Part shown: positions 6,447-11,376 of the stretch, one piece after another | Layout of the letters: the number at the start of each line of letters is the position of its first letter | Numbering within the stretch: position 1 is the stretch's first letter | DNA from: an uncultured Agitococcus sp. | Lineage (GTDB): Bacteria; Pseudomonadota; Gammaproteobacteria; Pseudomonadales; Moraxellaceae | Direction: 5' to 3' | NCBI RefSeq assembly: GCF_937920075.1 | Contig: NZ_CALETI010000324.1 | Coordinates: 1-11,376 of the forward strand | Length of the DNA stretch: 11,376 nt | Position numbers and translations under genes: made by a program | Notes under the pieces: model-generated | Databases searched by the model: none | The model's input: the letters and a program-made list of their open reading frames with translations, nothing else | What the model was told of the DNA's origin: nothing

Positions 6447-7658
6447 ATGACACCAGAGCAAATTCAATTAGTACAATCTACTGTGCCCGTTTTACGAGAA
6501 AATGGGGTTTTGCTAACCAAGCATTTTTATCAGCGTATGCTGGGTAATCATCAGAACCTAAAAGAAGTATTTAATTTGGGGCACCAGCGAAGTGGAGCAC
6601 AAGCCCAAGCGTTGGCGAATGCTGTGTTGGCATATGCTGAAAATATAGAAAATCCAGCGGTTTTAATGCCTGTTGTTGAGCTGATTGCCAATAAACATGT
6701 GAGTTTAAATATTCAAGCACCTGATTACAGTATTGTTGGCGAAAATTTATTACATTCAATTAGTGAGGTCTTAGGCATTGCTATGGATCATCCATTAATT
6801 GAGGCATGGGCAATCGCTTATGGCCAATTAGCTGATATTTTTATTCAAACAGAACGTGCAATTTACCAACAGCACCAACAAACCAAAGGCAGTTGGTTGG
6901 GCTGGAGAGCATTTAAAATCGCTCGCAAAACAGTAGAAAGCGAAGAAGTGACTTCTTTTTATGTCGAGCCTGTTGATGGTGGAGAATTACCTACCTATCA
7001 AGCTGGGCAATATATTTCGGTGCGTGTCTTTGTTGAGGAATTGGGTCTTAAACAACCTCGTCAATACACTTTATCAACCCACCCACAACCGAACTATTTA
7101 CGAATTTCGGTTAAACGAGAACAAGGCAATAATGCCGATCAAGCAGCAGGTTGGGTTTCTAATACCTTGCACCAATTGCCAGAAGGTGCAGAAATTGAGG
7201 TGTCAGCACCAACAGGAAATTTCTTTTTAATTAATCCAAACACCAAGAATGTTTTTATCAGTGGTGGTATTGGCTTAACTCCCATGATTGCTATGTTGAA
7301 TCAATTGGACAGTTTAGGAATGCCTCAACCAGTACATTTTTTTCATGCCTGTCGTAATAGCGAAGTTCATGTCATGAAAAAGCATATTGATCAATTAAAA
7401 GGACAATATCCACAATTCAAAACGTGTATTGCCTATGAGTTTCCACATGAAGGCAATGTGCAGGGACAAGACTATGATATTGCAGGGCGTTTAGACTTAA
7501 ATCATGTTGAGCCATCTTTATTGCCCAAAGATGCGGATTATTATTTGTGTGGCCCGATGCCATTTATGGCAGAGCAACAAAAAACCTTGATTAAGTTGGG
7601 CATCAATGCAGCACAAATCCATAGTGAGGCTTTTGGCACAGGTGGTGTGCCCCATTAA
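6447..7658 (+). CDS. hmp: Flavohaemoglobin, nitric oxide dioxygenase
   Basis: The 403-residue protein converts nitric oxide, O2 and NAD(P)H to nitrate in the cytoplasm. Residues 1-138 are the globin domain: proximal haem His84 (NKH), distal Tyr28 (HFYQRM), Gln53, and Tyr94 and Glu136, which correspond to the E. coli Hmp residues that tune the haem. Residues 150-260 are the FAD domain, with RQYTLS at 205-210. Residues 265-403 are the NAD domain, with GGIGLTP at 273-279 and YLCGPMPFM at 366-374. The length is close to E. coli Hmp (396). The start at 6447 begins MTPEQIQ, matching the usual N-terminus of the family. The C-terminus reads EAFGTGG where E. coli has ECFGP, a mild variation. The gene is divergent from the efflux operon and 112 bases upstream of nsrR. 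The operator at 6390-6412 implies repression by NsrR that is lifted by nitric oxide. Confidence 0.97.
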   Translation: MTPEQIQLVQSTVPVLRENGVLLTKHFYQRMLGNHQNLKEVFNLGHQRSGAQAQALANAVLAYAENIENPAVLMPVVELIANKHVSLNIQAPDYSIVGENLLHSISEVLGIAMDHPLIEAWAIAYGQLADIFIQTERAIYQQHQQTKGSWLGWRAFKIARKTVESEEVTSFYVEPVDGGELPTYQAGQYISVRVFVEELGLKQPRQYTLSTHPQPNYLRISVKREQGNNADQAAGWVSNTLHQLPEGAEIEVSAPTGNFFLINPNTKNVFISGGIGLTPMIAMLNQLDSLGMPQPVHFFHACRNSEVHVMKKHIDQLKGQYPQFKTCIAYEFPHEGNVQGQDYDIAGRLDLNHVEPSLLPKDADYYLCGPMPFMAEQQKTLIKLGINAAQIHSEAFGTGGVPH

Positions 7659-7671
7659 CCAAAGAAATAAA

Positions 7672-7701
7672 GGCTGTTGAGATTGAATAATCCCAACAGC
7701 C
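7672..7701. terminator. Hairpin after hmp, probable terminator or mRNA 3' end
   Basis: GGCTGTTGAGATT (7672-7684) and AATCCCAACAGCC (7689-7701) pair over 13 bases with one A-C mismatch and a GAAT loop. It lies 13 bases after the hmp stop and just before the nsrR promoter, so it probably separates the two transcripts. On the hmp strand no T run follows. On the other strand the stem is followed by a T-rich stretch, so as an intrinsic terminator it would work better for leftward transcription. Confidence 0.55.
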
Positions 7702-7722
7702 ACACTCAACAAAACACCATAA

Positions 7723-7745
7723 AAGAAGGGTATAATTGTCATCTC
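7723..7745. promoter_or_regulatory. Degenerate NsrR-like site over the nsrR -10 box
   Basis: AAGAAGGGTAT (7723-7733), a central A, then ATTGTCATCTC (7735-7745) keep the 11-1-11 spacing of the NsrR operator. Against the hmp-type half-site AAGATGTATTT, I count about 7 of 11 matches on the left and 6 of 11 on the right, with the outer AAG and CATCT retained. It covers the TATAAT box, the same relation as at hmp. It may give weak autoregulation, or be chance. Confidence 0.3.
7731..7736 (+). promoter_or_regulatory. nsrR promoter, -10 box
   Basis: A perfect TATAAT lies 34 bases before the GTG start of nsrR. No good -35 box is found 16-18 bases upstream; the best in place is AACAAA at 7708-7713, so the promoter is assigned on its -10 box only. 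Confidence 0.5.
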
Positions 7746-7770
7746 AAGATTTTGATAGATAGAGCAAATT

Positions 7771-8226
7771 GTGCAATTAAATAAATTTACCGACTACGGC
7801 TTACGTTTATTAATGTATTTAATCAAATCCAGTGATCAATTACATACCATTGCCCAAGTTGCCCATGATTTACATATCTCTGAAAATCATTTAGTGAAAG
7901 TCAGTCATTTTTTGGCGCAGCAAGGTTGGATTATTAGTACACGAGGCAAAGGTGGCGGTATTCGTATTCATCCCGAAGCCATGTATTTACCTATTGGTGA
8001 AGTTATTCGAACCTTGGAGCATGATGAGAAGGTGATAGACTGTTTGGGCATAGAATGTAATTTACGTCGAGACTGCCATCTTAAATCATTGTTCCCATTA
8101 GCAATTGAGCAATTTTATCAGTATCTCAATCAGTACCAATTAAAAGATGCGTGGCGAGCCTTAGCAAATGAGCCTAGCAAACTAACTCAACACAATAATC
8201 TCATTCAAACAATTAATCCGTCATAA
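7771..8226 (+). CDS. nsrR: Nitric-oxide-sensing Rrf2-family repressor NsrR
   Basis: The 151-residue protein is a dimeric DNA-binding regulator whose Fe-S cluster reacts with nitric oxide, releasing the DNA. The N-terminus MQLNKFTDYGLRLLMYL matches the Rrf2 winged-helix start, and close to E. coli NsrR as I remember it. The recognition helix region is about 27-47 (AQVAHDLHISENHLVKV), followed by the wing RGKGGGIR (58-65). Cys91, Cys96 and Cys102 occupy the same numbers as the three cluster cysteines of E. coli NsrR, which separates it from IscR (different spacing). The dimerisation helix follows, and the last 15 or so residues are polar and variable. The start is GTG with only a weak AGAG upstream, which suggests low expression, usual for a repressor. 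It follows hmp on the same strand, behind a hairpin and with its own -10 box. Its operator is visible in front of hmp. Confidence 0.95.
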   Translation: MQLNKFTDYGLRLLMYLIKSSDQLHTIAQVAHDLHISENHLVKVSHFLAQQGWIISTRGKGGGIRIHPEAMYLPIGEVIRTLEHDEKVIDCLGIECNLRRDCHLKSLFPLAIEQFYQYLNQYQLKDAWRALANEPSKLTQHNNLIQTINPS

Positions 8227-8262
8227 ATTATTCATATCAACGATCAAAAAAACTATCTATAC

Positions 8263-8276
8263 ATTTGTACACAAAT
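8263..8276. promoter_or_regulatory. Small inverted repeat upstream of the desaturase, possible operator
   Basis: ATTTGT (8263-8268) and ACAAAT (8271-8276) face each other across two bases, about 85 bases before the desaturase ATG. Desaturase genes of this type are controlled by TetR-family fatty-acid sensors (DesT in Pseudomonas, FabR in E. coli), but this repeat does not match the GAAC/GTTC cores of those operators. In an AT-rich region it may be chance. The rest of 8227-8360 shows T runs but no promoter I can name with confidence. Confidence 0.25.
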
Positions 8277-8360
8277 TTTCGGGATATATGCGTTTTTTTA
8301 AGCTAGAAAGCATTAGAATAAGCGGCTTTTTTTATTGATAGTTTAGTTTAGGTCGCAACT

Positions 8361-9503
8361 ATGGTAGAAACCCTTAATAAACCACAGCCCATTAAACAAC
8401 AAAATACAGTTGTTCGTGATGATGCTTTTTATGATCAAATTGAACAGGAATTTGAAGCGATTAAACAACGCCATCGCGCAAAAATGGGGGCGGAAGATGT
8501 GGCCTATATTAAAGGGTTGCGTCTAAAGTCACGTATTTTTGAGGTGTTAGGCCGTGGTTTATTGTGGACAAGCCAAAATCCCTTAACCTTTGGTGCGGGT
8601 GTTGGTTTTCTATTTTTACATCGCAACATCGAAGCCATCGAAATTGGCCACAATGTGTTGCATGGTCAATATGATTATTTCCCCGAAATTCCTCAATTCC
8701 ATTCCCACAACTTTAAGTGGAAAGCACCAATTGATGAAGAAGGTTGGCGTCGTGAGCATAATGCCATGCACCACGTTCATACTAATGTCTATGAAAAAGA
8801 CCCAGACCTCAATCATGGTTTGTTGCGTACTAACGATTTAGTGCCGTGGCAAAAGTCGCATCTGTGGCAAGTGCCGTTATATTTTGGCGTGGTTTATCCA
8901 ACGATGTTATATCGTTTTAACGCACAAAATTTAGGTTTTACCCAAGAATATCGTGCCGAAGCCTTTGATACAGGTAATAAAGGTTATGCCGTCGTTGATA
9001 CCAGTTATGCCAGCAAAGAACAACGCGAAAAAATGCACTCTCGCTCGGTGAATCGGGTATTGTTTAAAGAATATTTGGTTTTTCCTTTGTTAGCGAAACT
9101 GACAGGTCGTTCAGCTTTAAAAGTGTTAGCAGGTAATTTTTTAGCCGATACCATTAACAATTATTGGATTGGCATGACCATTCAAGCCACACACTTTACC
9201 GAAGACTTGCAAGACGAAGCAGCCGTTGACCACAAAGGCCGTTGGTATTTATCGCAGTTAGAATCCTCAGTAAATTTTAAAGGCAATCGTTGGCAAAGCA
9301 TTTTGTGGGGACATTTGAATTATCAAATCGAACACCATTTATTTCCCGATACGCCTTCACACCGTTATCCCGACATGGCTAAAGATGTCAAAGCTCTGTG
9401 CCAAAAATATAACTTAACCTATAAGTGCAATCCCAGTTGGGCAAAGGCCATTAAAAACTATACCGCCGTATTTTGGAAATATTCATTTCCAACTAAAAAA
9501 TAA
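8361..9503 (+). CDS. Membrane fatty acid desaturase (DesA3/DesB-like, probable acyl-CoA delta-9)
   Basis: The 380-residue product is an integral-membrane di-iron desaturase that would insert a double bond into saturated acyl chains using O2 and electrons from a reductase. All three histidine boxes are present: GHNVLHG (His97, His101), REHNAMHHVHTN (His133, His137, His138) and QIEHHLFP (Gln322, His325, His326). The first box with the following GQYDYF resembles the mycobacterial stearoyl-CoA delta-9 desaturase DesA3 and its Pseudomonas relative DesB as I recall them. The QxxHH third box is shared with acyl-lipid and front-end enzymes, so position and carrier are inferred. The N-terminal 45 residues are polar and cytoplasmic; hydrophobic stretches lie near 68-90, 170-185 and 238-275. 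AGG stands eight bases before the ATG. The next gene encodes a matching 2Fe-2S reductase, 106 bases downstream, as in desBC and DesA3-Rv3230c. The family call is firm; substrate specificity is not. Confidence 0.92.
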   Translation: MVETLNKPQPIKQQNTVVRDDAFYDQIEQEFEAIKQRHRAKMGAEDVAYIKGLRLKSRIFEVLGRGLLWTSQNPLTFGAGVGFLFLHRNIEAIEIGHNVLHGQYDYFPEIPQFHSHNFKWKAPIDEEGWRREHNAMHHVHTNVYEKDPDLNHGLLRTNDLVPWQKSHLWQVPLYFGVVYPTMLYRFNAQNLGFTQEYRAEAFDTGNKGYAVVDTSYASKEQREKMHSRSVNRVLFKEYLVFPLLAKLTGRSALKVLAGNFLADTINNYWIGMTIQATHFTEDLQDEAAVDHKGRWYLSQLESSVNFKGNRWQSILWGHLNYQIEHHLFPDTPSHRYPDMAKDVKALCQKYNLTYKCNPSWAKAIKNYTAVFWKYSFPTKK

Positions 9504-9537
9504 GCTTTCCCTGACATGAGTCCTCTCTCATATATAA

Positions 9538-9574
9538 CATCCTCTCCCCTGTGGGAGAGGGTTGGGATGAGGGC
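9538..9574. repeat. REP-like intergenic hairpin element
   Basis: CCTCTCCC (9541-9548), loop CTGT and GGGAGAGG (9553-9560) form a perfect 8-bp GC-rich stem, followed by GTTGGGATGAGGG (9561-9573). This combination recurs as a dispersed intergenic repeat in many proteobacterial genomes, from memory; only one copy is in this window. A smaller hairpin, ATGAG/CTCAT (9516-9531), precedes it. Placed between desaturase and reductase, it could stabilise the desaturase mRNA or reduce read-through, so that the reductase is made in smaller amounts. Confidence 0.6.
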
Positions 9575-9599
9575 TAAATCAAACTTTGATTATACTTTT

Positions 9600-9603
9600 A
9601 GGA
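9600..9603 (+). promoter_or_regulatory. Ribosome binding site that fixes the reductase start
   Basis: AGGA lies six bases before the ATG at 9610. The frame is open from a TTG at 9586, but that codon is upstream of this site. Confidence 0.7.
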
Positions 9604-9609
9604 TTTTTT

Positions 9610-10710
9610 ATGCTCAACAAAGCATTAAATATGGCCAATCAATGGGCATTACAAAAAGTTAGCCGTGATTGGATTGATTATATTGCCAGCAATACCATGA
9701 CCGATTTTAATCGTTGGTTTAACGATTTTATTTGGACGTACGATTTAAAAGCGATGGTCACCGCCATTGAAACGCAAGCTGATGGGGTAAAAACCATTCA
9801 CTTATTACCCAATCAACATTGGAAAACGTATCAAGCAGGTCAGTTTGTTGAGTTGGTGCTTGAGATAGATGGTCAGCCGCATCATCGTTATTACAGTTTG
9901 TCTCCTATGACCACCAAAGGCACATTTAGCATTACTGTTAAAAAACAAGCGGATGGTGTTGTGTCGAGTTATTTAACTGAGCAATTACAAGTGGGGCAGA
10001 GTGTCAAACTCAATTTACCCCAAGGTGACTTTGTTTATAAGCAACAGCAAAAATTATTGTTTATTTGTGCAGGTTCGGGCATTACCCCTTGTTATTCGAT
10101 TATTAGTGATTTATTAGCACAAAATAAAGCCGTTGATGTAGCGATTTATGCCCAGTTTTCTAAGCAAAAAGATGTGATTTTTGCCAATAGCTTAAAGCAA
10201 CAATGGCCAGCACAAGGCGTTTCTGTTGAAGTTGCATTTACGCAAGAAACCGACTCACAACATTGGTTGTTAACTGCTGAAAATTTATTGGTTCAGTACC
10301 CTGACTTGTTAGAAAGGGATGTATATTTGTGTGGGCCAACAGGCTTTATGGATAACATGATTAATGCTTTGGTGGCCGCTAATTTTAATTTAGCCAAATT
10401 GCATTGTGAGCGTTTTGTGACTGTTGAAAATACGGAGTCTGGTAATTTAGATTTTAAAGTGGTGCAACCGAGCATTTATTTTAAACATCTCAATCAACAT
10501 ATTCAGTTAACGACCGAAGACGAAGGCAAAAGTTTATTGCAAATTGCTCGTCAGTATGGGGTTAATTTGGAGTCTGGGTGTCAAAAGGGTATGTGTGGAA
10601 CGTGTAAGCTGACCCTTAAAGAAGGCAAAATTGCGGGCAATCAGTTGGGTAGTGCGGTGTATTTGTGTACCTCTTATCCTGATTCGGCAAGAATTGTGTT
10701 GGATGCTTAA
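9610..10710 (+). CDS. FAD/2Fe-2S NAD(P)H oxidoreductase, probable electron donor to the desaturase (DesC-like)
   Basis: The 366-residue protein should pass electrons from NAD(P)H through FAD and a 2Fe-2S cluster to the desaturase. Residues 1-45 are a helical leader seen in desaturase-associated reductases. Residues 46-145 are the FAD barrel, with RYYSLS at 93-98. Residues 146-270 are the nucleotide domain, with AGSGITP at 154-160 and YLCGPTGFM at 239-247. Residues 280-366 are a C-terminal plant-type ferredoxin domain with Cys324, Cys329, Cys332 and Cys353. The first three cysteines have the standard C-x4-C-x2-C spacing. The gap to the last is 20 residues rather than about 29 as in PaaE-type proteins, so one loop is shortened. 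The gene follows the desaturase on the same strand, with a REP-like hairpin between, and matches the P. aeruginosa desB-desC and M. tuberculosis desA3-Rv3230c arrangements. The FNR-like half is distantly related to that of Hmp upstream, but the partner is different. Confidence 0.9.
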   Translation: MLNKALNMANQWALQKVSRDWIDYIASNTMTDFNRWFNDFIWTYDLKAMVTAIETQADGVKTIHLLPNQHWKTYQAGQFVELVLEIDGQPHHRYYSLSPMTTKGTFSITVKKQADGVVSSYLTEQLQVGQSVKLNLPQGDFVYKQQQKLLFICAGSGITPCYSIISDLLAQNKAVDVAIYAQFSKQKDVIFANSLKQQWPAQGVSVEVAFTQETDSQHWLLTAENLLVQYPDLLERDVYLCGPTGFMDNMINALVAANFNLAKLHCERFVTVENTESGNLDFKVVQPSIYFKHLNQHIQLTTEDEGKSLLQIARQYGVNLESGCQKGMCGTCKLTLKEGKIAGNQLGSAVYLCTSYPDSARIVLDA

Positions 10711-10789
10711 ATAAACTAATACTCTCCATTGTCTAGTAAGATGATGGAGGGAAAAGTGTTATTTAATTTATAGAATTCAAGGAAGATTT

Positions 10790-11278
10790 ATGCTATTTGA
10801 GTTGTATTCTGGGTATAGTGTAAATGATATAACACTTGCGATGCCTCAAATTACTGTTAGGCAAAAGCTGAGGTCTTGGTTCCATCAACCGCCGCTTAGT
10901 GCAAATTTTAAATTAGCCAGTCCCGAAATCATTGAAGATCACTGTGCAAATATTACGGTTACTTATACAGACCAACTATTAATTGAAATAATTCGGCTGC
11001 AATATTTTGATAATGACACTTTTTATCTTGATTCAGAAAATATATCGTCAATATCTAAAGATGATTTAAAACTGTTTTTAGCAAATAAAGGACTTAAATC
11101 TAAGCGTATAGATGGCAAAAATGTCTATGATGAAATTGGTTTTGCCTATAGCAGTTATCGTAGTTCAAAAGTTAATTTCTTTTATATTTTTCCTAAAGGT
11201 CAATTTAAGCGGATTTCTGCGGAGCATAGAAATAAAATGGATAACTATCAGATGCCTATTCTGAAAAGACTGATGTAG
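10790..11278 (+). CDS. Protein of unknown function, 162 residues
   Basis: I do not recognise this protein. It has no signal peptide and no membrane segment, so it should be cytoplasmic. It appears to be a mixed alpha/beta fold, rich in Lys, Ser, Tyr and Asp. The opening, GYSVNDITLAMPQITVRQKL (8-27), resembles the N-terminal strand-turn-helix of small uncharacterised proteins that begin with a G-x-S-[IV]-x-x-[IV]-x-L-x-M pattern, some of which are toxin-immunity proteins; this is a loose impression. The single Cys52 is followed by alternating hydrophobic strands (ITVTYTDQLLIEIIRLQYF). AAGGA lies six bases before the ATG, so it is probably a real gene. Its codons are more AT-rich than those of the desaturase-reductase pair, which hints at separate acquisition. 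It begins 79 bases after the reductase stop and is probably transcribed separately. Confidence 0.7.
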   Translation: MLFELYSGYSVNDITLAMPQITVRQKLRSWFHQPPLSANFKLASPEIIEDHCANITVTYTDQLLIEIIRLQYFDNDTFYLDSENISSISKDDLKLFLANKGLKSKRIDGKNVYDEIGFAYSSYRSSKVNFFYIFPKGQFKRISAEHRNKMDNYQMPILKRLM

Positions 11279-11376
11279 TTACTGTAAAATGAGTTTAGGT
11301 GATATGTTGATAGTATTGGTGTGTATTTGTTTGTATTATCATGCAACTTATGAGGCTGTACGAATATGAAATAATT
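11279..11376. other. Right-edge stretch without a convincing gene
   Basis: Only a 26-codon open frame (11289-11369) is visible, with no ribosome binding site. It may be a leader region for a gene beyond the window. Confidence 0.4.

Noticed and set aside
7518..7742. Minus-strand open frame of 74 codons over the 3' end of hmp and the hairpin
   Set aside because: It overlaps hmp antisense and runs through the nsrR promoter and the hairpin, with no similarity that I recognise.
8307..8336. AAAGC/GCTTT stem with a T run as a terminator for nsrR
   Set aside because: The five-base stem with a 13-base loop is too weak; the T run alone is not sufficient evidence.
10724..10749. CTCCAT/ATGGAG hairpin after the reductase gene as a terminator
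   Set aside because: The stem is only six bases with a 14-base loop, and no T run follows.

Overview
The window is about 11.4 kb of AT-rich, gene-dense DNA carrying ten protein genes, one of them cut by the left edge. The gene content points to a gammaproteobacterium, most likely of the Moraxellaceae (Acinetobacter/Psychrobacter/Moraxella relatives): an NsrR-hmp nitric-oxide module with an enterobacterial-type NsrR operator, a DesA3/DesB-like acyl desaturase paired with its own reductase, a YaiW-like DUF1615 lipoprotein, and an orphan solute-binding protein of a type I associate with Acinetobacter. The taxonomic call comes from recalled protein resemblance, not from a search.

Left part (1-1850). 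A DUF1615 lipoprotein gene on the minus strand leaves the window. Divergent from it is a secreted TRAP-like solute-binding protein gene without a permease. It ends at a perfect 13-bp hairpin, followed by a short stretch that resembles the terminal repeat of an IS3-family insertion sequence.

Middle (1848-6281, minus strand). A tight three-gene operon, transcribed right to left, encodes a small DUF2892 (YgaP-type) membrane protein, a periplasmic adaptor and an RND efflux pump. Its promoter at about 6315-6343 has an 11-bp inverted repeat around a run of five C (6312-6338) lying between and over the -35 and -10 boxes. This is the architecture of operators bound by CsoR/RcnR/FrmR/CstR-family repressors. 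No such repressor gene is in the window.

Right-middle (6282-8226, plus strand). The hmp flavohaemoglobin gene starts divergently from the efflux operon. Its promoter carries a near-perfect 11-1-11 NsrR operator (6390-6412). The next gene is nsrR itself, with all three Fe-S cysteines, and its perfect TATAAT box is overlapped by a degenerate match to the same operator. This makes a self-contained nitric-oxide sensing and detoxification unit.

Right part (8361-10710). A membrane fatty-acid desaturase with three histidine boxes is followed by an FAD/NAD(P)H/2Fe-2S reductase that probably supplies its electrons. A REP-like hairpin separates them. A 162-residue protein of unknown function follows, and the last 98 bases hold no convincing gene.

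The most notable feature is the 165-bp divergent region 6282-6446, which combines a CsoR-type operator for an efflux operon with an NsrR operator for hmp. I see no CRISPR array, tRNA, rRNA, intact transposase or prophage gene, and no gene-free stretch longer than 300 bases.
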